Assembly: GCA_944322325.1 (NCBI GenBank)
Contig: CALUOQ010000005.1
Span: forward strand, 62,001 to 126,000
Length of the DNA stretch: 64,000 bases
Direction of reading: 5' to 3'
Origin: an uncultured Alloprevotella sp.
Lineage (GTDB): Bacteria; Bacteroidota; Bacteroidia; Bacteroidales; Bacteroidaceae
Part shown: positions 18,196 to 26,319 of the stretch, piece by piece
Layout of the letters: each line of letters opens with the position of its first letter
Position numbering within the stretch: position 1 is the first letter of the stretch
Made by a program: the position numbers and the translations under genes
The notes under the pieces: model-generated
What the model saw: the letters and a program-made list of their open reading frames with translations, nothing else
Database searches by the model: none
Told to the model about the DNA's origin: nothing

Positions 18196-18900
18196 TTACA
18201 GTTTACGGAAGGCCAGCCAATAGAAATACCGGAGCAGGTGAATCTGTCGCCGGATGCGGCTGGGCTGCTTGATAAGCCGGTACAGGAATTCCAAGTTGTG
18301 ATCTATCCACCAACGGGGCGCCCGCTCGACATGGCCGGTGTAGACATCGAAACTGCCGCCCAGACCCTGATAAATGGCCGGGTGACGACGCTGCATCTCC
18401 TCCATGAGCAGCTCCTGTTTGGGCGAGCCCATCGCCACGAACACCACGTCGGGCCGCCGCGCCGCCACGTCGTCCACGAGGGCGGCGCGCTCCTGGGGCG
18501 TGCGCAGGTAGCCGTTGCGATGGCCCACGATGCGGATGCCGGGAAACTCCCGCCCGAGCCGGGCCACCGTCTCGTCAATGACCTCCTGCCGACCGCCGAC
18601 CAGGTAGAACGTCCGCTCGCGGTAGCACGCCGCCACTATCCGCAGCCACAGCTCGCAGCCGGGTATCTTGCACGCCTCGGGGTGACCCTTCTGCCGCAGG
18701 GCGTAGAGCGCGCCCGCCCCGTCGCAGTAGCCGATGTTCCGGTTAATGATGGCGCGCGTCTCGTCGGTGGCGTGCAGTATCTTCTCCGCGTTGATCGCCA
18801 CCAGAATGCCCTTGCGCTCGGCCACAAAAGCCAGCAACTCCTCGAACGAAGCAAAGGGATACACCTTCACTCCGTTCAACTCCACTCGATTATCTTGCAT
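18196..18900 (-). CDS. WecG/TagA/CpsF-family glycosyltransferase
   Basis: 234 residues, the usual length of the family (GT26). Conserved blocks seen are VAINAEKILHATDE, NIGYCDGAGALYAL, FYLVGGRQEVIDETV, PDVVFVAMGSPKQE and GLGGSFDVYTGHVERAPRWW. WecG transfers ManNAcA from UDP-ManNAcA onto a lipid-linked GlcNAc at the inner membrane. Since wecB and wecC, which make UDP-ManNAcA, are in the same operon, a ManNAcA transferase role is a reasonable inference, though TagA members use ManNAc instead. Confidence 0.88.
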   Translation of the reverse strand: MQDNRVELNGVKVYPFASFEELLAFVAERKGILVAINAEKILHATDETRAIINRNIGYCDGAGALYALRQKGHPEACKIPGCELWLRIVAACYRERTFYLVGGRQEVIDETVARLGREFPGIRIVGHRNGYLRTPQERAALVDDVAARRPDVVFVAMGSPKQELLMEEMQRRHPAIYQGLGGSFDVYTGHVERAPRWWIDHNLEFLYRLIKQPSRIRRQIHLLRYFYWLAFRKL

Positions 18901-18913
18901 TGAAATGATGGTT

Positions 18914-19346
18914 TTACTCTCTCTTTTTGATGAAGCGGGCCGGATTACCGGCCCAGACCTCGCCTGCCGGGATGTCCTTTGTCACGACCGAACCGGCCCC
19001 GACGATGGCGTTCTCGCCTACGGTCACAGGCTTACAGATGATCGTACGGCAGCCGATGTAGGCGTTACGCTTCAGGTGGACCCGGCCACGGGAATACGTC
19101 CCGGTTCGGGGCTCCATGAAGTGGGTGATAATCGTACACCCGATAGTCACCCGCACACCGTCCTCTATGATGATGTCCTCCGGGTAATTGGTATCGAACG
19201 TGACATCTTCGCCGATAAACACTTTTTGGGGATTCTCAATTTTTACCCCCCCCCATTTTAACAATTAAAGAGCGCCATCCGCGCGACTTCATCGGCAGAT
19301 GGGACAAATGCAGAAAAACAAGTTTCCGCAAACGCGACAGTTTCAT
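18914..19346 (-). CDS. hexapeptide-repeat acyltransferase interrupted by a G9 tract (probably phase-OFF)
   Basis: The gene reads in two frames. ATG 19346 opens MKLSRLRKLVFLHLSHLP and runs to a TGA at 19236-19238. The downstream frame (continuous from 19264 to the stop at 18914) encodes VKIENPQKVFIGEDVTFDT and left-handed beta-helix repeats ending GEVWAGNPARFIKKRE. The switch falls at a run of nine G (minus strand; 19246-19254). With eight G the two parts join as one protein of 143 residues through SLIVKMGGVKIENP, which is what family members look like there. The product would O- or N-acetylate a capsule sugar. As sequenced it should be OFF, unless the weak TTG at 19264 is used. A sequencing error in the homopolymer cannot be excluded. 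Confidence 0.8.
19246..19254 (-). repeat. G9 homopolymer tract, candidate slipped-strand contingency site
   Basis: Nine C on the plus strand, read as nine G in the acyltransferase gene. It is the longest G/C homopolymer noticed in the window and falls exactly where the two halves of the reading frame disagree by one base. Confidence 0.75.
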
Positions 19347-19363
19347 ACCGTATCCGTTAACTT

Positions 19364-20569
19364 TTAGGATTCAATATCACTTTCCGAAAGCAGATAATAA
19401 CTCAGCGCATTGAACATAAAGGCATTGCTCCAGCGCATGTAAGGTATCCTTGAACTTATGCCCGGTTTCAATTGATAGTAGAAGTAACCGCGCTTATCCT
19501 GCATGTGCCGAACGGTCCACCCAAGCACCTTTGCAGCAAGCTCGCGGTATGCCGCGAATTTGTGCAAGCGATGCAACGTCACGAAAAGCTGTCCGGGACA
19601 ATGGATATCAATAGGATACTTCCGGTTATGGTAATACTTCGGACAGCCATCCTCCTCAAAAAAGTGACGGACGTAGAAGTCGAAGCCACGCTCTATCTGT
19701 TCGTGAAACGCAGTGTCGCCCGTCTGTTCTTCATAAGCCATCAAGCCATCCAGATTGTAGCCCGTGTGAAAACTGTCTATCCACGACTGCACCGGCAACA
19801 TGCCGTACACCCACGAACCATCCTCAGCCTGACCGCTACAGCAAGCCACGACTGAAGCCCGAGCGGTTTCCTTATATTCTTCCTTACGCGTGTATTTATA
19901 GCAATAGGCCAAAAGTCTACTGCCCAAAAGCGAGGCGTTGAATACCGTGTCGTTGCCCTTCAACGGACTGTAGGAAAACAAGAAACCACTGCGGTAAGGC
20001 GCACGGTGCAGGTCCTTCAAGATAAAGTCCGCTGCGGACAAGGCTACATCCAAATAATGCGCATTTCCTATCACTTCGTAGGCATCCATCAACGCTGTGG
20101 CGCAAAAATTCGTCGCCACGACTGTAGGCGTAAACTTGGGAAACAAAAACAGGCGCCGCGCCTGCCAGTCGAAATTATATCCCCAACAAGCACCGCTATA
20201 CCCCTTGCTTTGTAACGAGATCAACAAGTTCGCCAAATAATCGACTTTCTGAAGAAGCTCATCCTTATGTCCCAACAAAGCCTCAAGCTCAGGACGTACA
20301 CTGACGACCCGAACAAGATTGCAATATCCCTGCAAAAAAAGTCCGATTCCCTTGGCATTATATTCCTTGGGCACCCACGCCAACGGACGCAGGTTCACCG
20401 GACATCGCTTGAAACCCTGAATCACAACCAAACGGCACAACGCTGACCGTTTCAGTAAAGGCAAGGCCTGAAACAACTTAGAATTTAACCCGTCATACGG
20501 GTCCCAGCCTTTATAGTCCTCTCGCTCGCAATAGTCGCGAAGCGCACAAAACGAATCAATCAACATCAT
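19364..20569 (-). CDS. alpha/alpha-toroid (six-hairpin glycosidase-like) protein of the capsule locus
   Basis: 401 residues, no signal peptide. The sequence is built of helix pairs with aromatic and small residues (GYSGACWGYNFDWQ, TVVATNFCATALMDAYEV, SWIDSFHTGYNLDGLMAYEE, DIHCPGQLFVTLHRL), the pattern of alpha/alpha-toroid folds. Similar proteins in capsule loci of this order are sometimes labelled delta-aminolevulinate dehydratase, but none of that enzyme's motifs are visible. Possible roles are polysaccharide trimming or sugar epimerisation. Its start overlaps the end of the upstream acyltransferase by 14 bases. Confidence 0.6.
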   Translation of the reverse strand: MMLIDSFCALRDYCEREDYKGWDPYDGLNSKLFQALPLLKRSALCRLVVIQGFKRCPVNLRPLAWVPKEYNAKGIGLFLQGYCNLVRVVSVRPELEALLGHKDELLQKVDYLANLLISLQSKGYSGACWGYNFDWQARRLFLFPKFTPTVVATNFCATALMDAYEVIGNAHYLDVALSAADFILKDLHRAPYRSGFLFSYSPLKGNDTVFNASLLGSRLLAYCYKYTRKEEYKETARASVVACCSGQAEDGSWVYGMLPVQSWIDSFHTGYNLDGLMAYEEQTGDTAFHEQIERGFDFYVRHFFEEDGCPKYYHNRKYPIDIHCPGQLFVTLHRLHKFAAYRELAAKVLGWTVRHMQDKRGYFYYQLKPGISSRIPYMRWSNAFMFNALSYYLLSESDIES

Positions 20570-20991
20570 TTCTTATTCTCAGTATTCGAGCCGGAACTCC
20601 CGCCACGACGGCATTGTCCGGCACGGGTTTGTTCACTACGGCATTCGCCCCGATTATCGCATTGTCTCCGACGCGAATGCCCCCATATACTATGGCTCCT
20701 TTGTAAATCATCACATGGTTTCCAATCTCGGGCAATCCGGGATACCGGGAATTACCCCTCTATTGTAACCTGCTGACCTATAGTACAATAGTCGCCGATT
20801 ACGGCTTTTGAGTGTATCACCACGCCCATGCCACCGTAACCCAACTTCGTTCCACGACCTATCTTTGCCTGAAAGGGAACCTTACTGTTGTACATAAGGA
20901 AGATAAGCAACGTAATGAGCTTGGACAAAAACGGCACATGGTGCAGGTACAGCCACCGGGAAATGCGATAAAAGAAAATAGCGTTCAACAT
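20556..20991 (-). pseudogene. serine-acetyltransferase-like hexapeptide transferase with a +1 frameshift
   Basis: Starts at ATG 20991 (MLNAIFFYRISRWLY; a TTG at 21000 is possible). It reads VIGDYCTIGQQVTIEG and then meets a stop at 20752-20754. One frame over, the protein continues NSRYPGLPEIGNHVMIYKGA and GVPARILRIRN to a stop at 20556. Removing one G from the GGGG at 20755-20758 restores a full acyltransferase of about 145 residues. The family transfers acetyl groups to sugars or serine. Either the gene is broken, or the assembly has one extra base. The C-terminal half keeps its coding quality, which suggests a recent change or an error. Confidence 0.75.
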
Positions 20992-21116
20992 GCTTTTCAA
21001 TATCTGTATCTTTTATTGCTATCGAAACTATTTACCTGAAAATATCATGTCCTTCTTGTTCTTGCGGTCTTAGTTCTCACAATAACAGAGAGAAGACAAG
21101 AATAAGCCATAGCTTT

Positions 21117-22229
21117 CTATTTCCATTCCCTTATATTCCTCACCACTTCTTGACTAACATCCGATTTTCTGAAATAACTACGATAGAACGCCACAACCGA
21201 CTGCTCAGAATAACCTGCCTCTACCACACGACGCGGCGTATAAGAAGAATAATTTCTAATAACCTTAACAAGAGCATTTATTACTTCTTGAACACGTTCC
21301 TCTACATTGCCCGAATACCGAGCCCGTTCGCCGGAAATACCAGAACGGACAAACTCGGGGAAAGCGCAGATATCAAACGTCACAACAGGCTTTCCACAAC
21401 TCATCGCTTCCAAGACAACTAAACCAAGACTTTCGCCAACACGAACTGACGATAATAATAATAATAATGATATAGAACTATAAAATTCCGGCATTTGCTT
21501 TTTAGGCATATGATGAACTACCTCCACACCCGCTCCTGTACGTCGAAAAGCTGCAATATAGGTTTCAGCTTCGCGTCCATAATCGATGACCTTAAACGAT
21601 AAGTTCCGACCCACAGCCCGCTCTATTTCTGCCCTATGTTCCATCACTCCGAGCAAGACGTCAGCTCCTTTGTCTGTAGTCAATGCCCCAGAAAAGCCAA
21701 TAACAAAACGACTTATACTATCTAACGTAGGACGAGGAACAAATAAATCCGTATCCACGCCTCCACTTGGCGACACGGCAATTAGTTTCTCGGGAACCCC
21801 AAGTTCCTCGACCAGCTTTCGCTTGAAGTATTCAGACGGTACAATGTGACGAAAACACATGATGCGTAGTCTAATAAAGGCTAAAACACATCGAACAAAA
21901 GGCGTCCGGGATACAAGGTCGCCACCATGCCAATGAACTACTACGTCTTTTCCACGCAACCCATGATTTACCAAAACAGGCCACACAAACGGCAGGTGAT
22001 TCACATAGACCGCATCGTATTTATCTATACTTGTGAAAACTAACCGCAGCCAAAAAATCAGATATTTCCAAGCCTTGTAGACCACAGTCAGACAACGATG
22101 GTAACGAATAACTAATAAGTCTACCTCAAAACCCGCAGCCAAAAGACAACGTCGCATTGAAGCAATATAGGTAGTAACCTGCGGGTTACGCCCTGTAGGA
22201 TAACCATTATTAATCAGCAAAATTCTCAT
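21117..22229 (-). CDS. GT4-family glycosyltransferase
   Basis: 370 residues, GT-B fold. The N-terminus MRILLINNGYPTGRNPQ is the donor-independent half. The C-terminal half has SRFVIGFSGALTTDKGADVL and the retaining-enzyme EX7E motif in VGESLGLVVLEAMSCGKPVV. It should add one sugar to the lipid-linked capsule repeat unit at the inner membrane. The sugar cannot be inferred. It overlaps the polymerase gene by 20 bases. The gene is clearly more AT-rich than wecB/wecC. Confidence 0.88.
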   Translation of the reverse strand: MRILLINNGYPTGRNPQVTTYIASMRRCLLAAGFEVDLLVIRYHRCLTVVYKAWKYLIFWLRLVFTSIDKYDAVYVNHLPFVWPVLVNHGLRGKDVVVHWHGGDLVSRTPFVRCVLAFIRLRIMCFRHIVPSEYFKRKLVEELGVPEKLIAVSPSGGVDTDLFVPRPTLDSISRFVIGFSGALTTDKGADVLLGVMEHRAEIERAVGRNLSFKVIDYGREAETYIAAFRRTGAGVEVVHHMPKKQMPEFYSSISLLLLLSSVRVGESLGLVVLEAMSCGKPVVTFDICAFPEFVRSGISGERARYSGNVEERVQEVINALVKVIRNYSSYTPRRVVEAGYSEQSVVAFYRSYFRKSDVSQEVVRNIREWK

Positions 22230-23454
22230 AACGCAAACGCTTAAATAACAATACAGACACGGCGTACAATGGCGGTAGCATCGTATTCTTCATACCATGA
22301 CCTGCAGTAAAAGAAATAAAAACAAAGGCACAAAACACAAACATCAACCCGAACCCCACATATGTACGACGACGAAAAAAGAATACGATACTCTTCGCGG
22401 CCAACATCACTACAGGCAACAAGATGAGTCCTCCGAACAAATAACCGTAACATCCAATAATTTCATACAAATCGGCCTCAATCATCCGTTGTTCTCGCCC
22501 AGCAACCACGTCCACTGCTACAGATGAGAAAAGACTGTAACAACCACGCCCGAGAACGTAGGCTCCCCCCTCAAAACTGCTAATATGACTCCTTGCACTC
22601 TCTGTCAGGACATCTCTTGCCGTCGAGATACTCTCAATGGAAAATCGATTAAGAGCATAATCATCCATCATGGAGTAAACCGAAAGAATAAAGAAATAAC
22701 TGGCAATAATCAGGAACGGAACACCCAATACCAGCACAACCATCCGTCGGATGCGGCGCTTTACCCCTTGCGGACGGAATGCAACAAGAAAATAGATAAA
22801 TGCACTTATGGTCACCATGGCCGCTCCGACAATACACACGCGAGTTCCCACTAGCACACAACCTACAATTATTACTGCAAAGCGTAGCAAAGAAACCATA
22901 TCCATGCGACGAAACATCACAAAACTAGCATAACAAGAGGAGAACAATAAGACCATACCCAAGTCATTACCCGCCTTAAAGTAACTTTTCGTCCCGAAAC
23001 CATATTCCGCATTATACGAAAAATTGCCCCAACCTGTTATAAAAGAGAATATGATACAACAGCCGATCACAAAACCGTAGTTGGCAACTGTTCGCATCAA
23101 TACGGGAGTCGGATAATCTTTACTCTTAACATCGAACAGGGCTATCATCAGATACAAATAGAAGATACGAACAAAATTATCGACCTCTGTGGCATAACTA
23201 ATACTTATACCTGTCCCCCAATAGACACAACCCAAAAGGAACATTATACACAGCATTGCCAAGTAGACTTTCCATGACTGGCTGTGCAGGCCGGGTAGAT
23301 AGTATACAAGCATAAGGAACACTGCCCCACGGTATAGTATTCCTATAGGCAATTGAATCCCCATTTGCACCTGAGTAAATCCGTTCACAAGGTCAATTAG
23401 CAGCGACAGGGGAAAGAGTATAAACAGTAACCTCTCAGGTGTCAATAACTTCAT
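22210..23454 (-). CDS. O-antigen/capsule polymerase-like membrane protein (Wzy-type)
   Basis: 414 residues, almost entirely hydrophobic helices with one larger polar loop around residues 255-320, the usual outline of Wzy polymerases. No strong sequence motif exists for this group, so the call rests on topology and on its place between glycosyltransferases and a flippase. It would polymerise repeat units in the periplasm. Confidence 0.75.
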   Translation of the reverse strand: MKLLTPERLLFILFPLSLLIDLVNGFTQVQMGIQLPIGILYRGAVFLMLVYYLPGLHSQSWKVYLAMLCIMFLLGCVYWGTGISISYATEVDNFVRIFYLYLMIALFDVKSKDYPTPVLMRTVANYGFVIGCCIIFSFITGWGNFSYNAEYGFGTKSYFKAGNDLGMVLLFSSCYASFVMFRRMDMVSLLRFAVIIVGCVLVGTRVCIVGAAMVTISAFIYFLVAFRPQGVKRRIRRMVVLVLGVPFLIIASYFFILSVYSMMDDYALNRFSIESISTARDVLTESARSHISSFEGGAYVLGRGCYSLFSSVAVDVVAGREQRMIEADLYEIIGCYGYLFGGLILLPVVMLAAKSIVFFFRRRTYVGFGLMFVFCAFVFISFTAGHGMKNTMLPPLYAVSVLLFKRLRYENFAD

Positions 23455-23473
23455 GACGTCAATGTATCGGTAT

Positions 23474-24478
23474 TTAATAATGTTTAATCACCCGTTTCAC
23501 CCATAACAGAACGGTACGACAGACATTGAATGTCCCAAGTTGCCCTCGCCGGGCCAACAAAGCTGGAATACGCCAATAAAGAGGAAGAATTCGGGCATAA
23601 CGGTTAAACTCTGCATCTAGCTCGGGATAAACATGCAAATACGCTTTCTGTTCCTCACCATGACTCCCGATAAGCGCATACAGCCAATCTTGCATCTTTT
23701 TCTGATTCAAGGCATCAGTAAGACTTTCCAAGTGATGAGCAATGAGGAAGTCTGAAATAATTTCATTAGCCCGCAACTTATTCCGTATATTCTTCTGACT
23801 GATTTTCTTAGTCAACGAAGTACCATTGGTTTGTACATAATGCCCCAATGCCTTGTCTAACTTTACTATTTTACGGGCATGGAAACATAAGGGAAGCATC
23901 ACGAGCAAGTCCTCATTATAATCAACACCTTCAACATACTTTATCTCATTCTCTACATACAAAGTCTTCTTTATCAATTTATTCAAATTTGCCCGAGCGA
24001 CAGTTTCCGGCATTTTACCGGTAATGAGAGCAGACAGAATACCTTCACGCGTATCTGGAATACGCAAATACTGACGTATATCTCGCTTCCCATAAGTTAA
24101 GAAATAATCCGCCACGACTATATCAGCTTCAGTCTCAACCGCGGCACGATACAATGAATCAAGCGTATCTGGCTCAATAAAATCATCACTATCCAAGTGA
24201 AAGACATAATCACCTTTAGCATATGCCATCCCAGTGTTACGTGCAGCCGCCAAACCACGATTTCGCTCATGATGAACAATATGAAAATCCACGGAAGTCT
24301 CGTTATCGGCTAAAAGCCGTTCAACCACCCCTATACTTCCGTCCGGCGAGCAATCATTCACTATGATACATTCAAACGGCTCATTAAACGTTTGAGCCAT
24401 AACTGAACGTATACAACGTTCCACGTAACATTCTACGCCATAAACAGGAATAATAACACTTACTCTGATGTCCGTCAT
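23474..24478 (-). CDS. GT2-family glycosyltransferase
   Basis: 334 residues from ATG 24478, which forms an ATGA overlap with the upstream GT32 gene; the longer frame start at 24508 adds a non-family leader. GT-A features: RVSVIIPVYGVECYVERCI at the start, IIVNDCSPDG, RNRGLAAARNTGM, and the metal-binding HLDSDDF near residue 95. It transfers a sugar in capsule repeat-unit assembly. Confidence 0.88.
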   Translation of the reverse strand: MTDIRVSVIIPVYGVECYVERCIRSVMAQTFNEPFECIIVNDCSPDGSIGVVERLLADNETSVDFHIVHHERNRGLAAARNTGMAYAKGDYVFHLDSDDFIEPDTLDSLYRAAVETEADIVVADYFLTYGKRDIRQYLRIPDTREGILSALITGKMPETVARANLNKLIKKTLYVENEIKYVEGVDYNEDLLVMLPLCFHARKIVKLDKALGHYVQTNGTSLTKKISQKNIRNKLRANEIISDFLIAHHLESLTDALNQKKMQDWLYALIGSHGEEQKAYLHVYPELDAEFNRYARILPLYWRIPALLARRGQLGTFNVCRTVLLWVKRVIKHY

Positions 24479-25209
24479 TTCAACGTCCTCCTCATATGTA
24501 TAAACCATCGTACTATATCAGCCACGCGCCCCGCTATATTCTGTCCTAGCACGCGACAGCCCCATTTGTACAGTTTCTGTTGCCGACCATGCCACGACGC
24601 CGCAAAATGATGGATACACAGCGTATTCTCCGTAAGACGGATTTTCCCGTCAATATATGATTTCGGACAAAGGTAATCTTTGGGCAATAAGGTAAAGCCC
24701 CCCACAGTTTGAAATGTATTATTGGGACGAAAGCCATAACGCGAACAGACGCGAGTTATTCGAGAAACATTCGTGGTGATATCGTAACCACCATTAGGAC
24801 GCACGAAGTGGATACCGTCGTACTCTTGGAGCAGCTCCCCGAACAGGGGATGCCCCTCCCGACAGGCCATTAGGCCTGTCGGGATTTGAGTTTCAGACTC
24901 AAATCCAGATACCGCCTCATACCTCAGCAGGCTGTCCAACGGCTTTATCACCTCCACGTCCGTGTCCATGTAGATGCCGCCCTCGTGGTAAAGGGCATAG
25001 AGGCGCACGACGTCTGTCACGAAAGCGAACTTCCGCGCCCCGTAAGCCTCCTTGACGTATGGGTACATCGACAGGTCGAAGTTGTCTTCGTTCCATTCCT
25101 TAATCTCGTAGTCGGGGCAGTATTTCCGCCACGACTCAATGCACTTTACGGCCAGCGGCGGCAACGGGTTCCGCCCGAACCAGCAATAATGAATCACCTT
25201 GGGTATCAT
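24475..25209 (-). CDS. GT32-family capsular polysaccharide glycosyltransferase
   Basis: 244 residues from ATG 25209 (MIPKVIHYCWFGRNPLPP, the family N-terminus). The DxD motif is YMDTDVEV, preceded by FVTDVVRLYALYHEGGIY. Eukaryotic Och1-type mannosyltransferases and many bacterial capsule enzymes share this fold. The gene overlaps the next GT2 gene by 4 bases. Confidence 0.9.
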   Translation of the reverse strand: MIPKVIHYCWFGRNPLPPLAVKCIESWRKYCPDYEIKEWNEDNFDLSMYPYVKEAYGARKFAFVTDVVRLYALYHEGGIYMDTDVEVIKPLDSLLRYEAVSGFESETQIPTGLMACREGHPLFGELLQEYDGIHFVRPNGGYDITTNVSRITRVCSRYGFRPNNTFQTVGGFTLLPKDYLCPKSYIDGKIRLTENTLCIHHFAASWHGRQQKLYKWGCRVLGQNIAGRVADIVRWFIHMRRTLK

Positions 25210-25266
25210 TTTGATTTCATTTTTTATTAAAAGTCTATGTGAAAAGACGGCCAGAAAACAGACCAA

Positions 25267-26319
25267 CTATAACCGCTTAATTCGCGATAGGACCGAACGT
25301 ACATAACGTACGTATACCGCATACAGAAATAAGGGAATTGGACGTCCGTCACGTACAGCACGCATTCGTAATCTATCGCAAGTACTCACGAACACGTCTG
25401 GGCCGAACAACTCCGAGTGGCTTAGCACCCAATCTCGCTGAGCCTTAACGGACGAAAGTGCTACAGCTAAAGATGGAGACTGTCGAAAACGAACCACAAT
25501 TTGGCCTAGAAACATATTGGCAAACATATAGTTCCATTTCGGAAACAAAGTTTCTATCCTGCTCCGTCCGACTAAGGTTTTCCTGAACGCAAGCACTTGA
25601 GCATAGTAGTATTTCAAGTTGTCGAACGGGTGACATTTTCTCGTCAGGTGTTCTCCCCCGTCTTTTACGTAATGGTACGACGTACCGGGTGTAATGAATG
25701 CGCTCTTGGCATGGACAAGATAAGAAAGAACGAATAGATGATCCTCGCCTAAAGAAATGCGTTCATCAAAGAACAAGCGACAACGTTCGATAAGGTCACG
25801 ACGATATAGTTTTGCCCAAGGACTGTTCAGAATTATGGTCTCCTCCTCACGTATATAGAATGTAGCAAACGCTTTGTGGCCGATAAACAATTCCTCGGGG
25901 GCGACGCGGAACTTGCTCTCTCTATCACCGCTCACTAATACGTAGCCTTGCAAGTAGAAGTCGGACTCACGCAACACGAATCCAAAGTCTGACAGGAACG
26001 ACGGACCAATAAAGTCGTCGGCATCCACCATCGTGACATACTTTCCTAATGCCACGTTCAACGCAGTATTTCGCGCCGAACTCACCCCGCCATTCTCCTT
26101 GTGAAACACACGGACTCTCGGGTCTTTCTTCGCGTATTCGTCGCATATCGCGCCGCTCCCGTCCGGACTACCGTCGTCTACCAACAACACTTCGAAGTCC
26201 TTGAACGTCTGCGCCAGAATGCTGTCCACACACTTCCGCAGGTACTTCTCCGCCTTGTACACCGGAACAATCACCGACACCTTCGGCGCGTGGGATGTGG
26301 TTTTTACTTCCTCGCTCAT
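25267..26319 (-). CDS. GT2-family glycosyltransferase
   Basis: 350 residues. PKVSVIVPVYKAEKYLRKCV begins the GT-A domain, followed by LLVDDGSPDGSG, KENGGVSSARNTALN and the DxD-like VDADDF near residue 100. It is closely packed with the flippase gene (ATGA overlap). Its 5' part is more GC-rich than its 3' part, so the composition boundary of the AT-rich block runs through this gene. Confidence 0.9.
   Translation of the reverse strand: MSEEVKTTSHAPKVSVIVPVYKAEKYLRKCVDSILAQTFKDFEVLLVDDGSPDGSGAICDEYAKKDPRVRVFHKENGGVSSARNTALNVALGKYVTMVDADDFIGPSFLSDFGFVLRESDFYLQGYVLVSGDRESKFRVAPEELFIGHKAFATFYIREEETIILNSPWAKLYRRDLIERCRLFFDERISLGEDHLFVLSYLVHAKSAFITPGTSYHYVKDGGEHLTRKCHPFDNLKYYYAQVLAFRKTLVGRSRIETLFPKWNYMFANMFLGQIVVRFRQSPSLAVALSSVKAQRDWVLSHSELFGPDVFVSTCDRLRMRAVRDGRPIPLFLYAVYVRYVRSVLSRIKRL

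Noticed and set aside
19364-20569. Delta-aminolevulinate dehydratase, a label used for similar capsule-locus proteins.
   Set aside because: No zinc-cysteine or active-site lysine motif of that enzyme is visible; the helix-pair pattern fits an alpha/alpha toroid.
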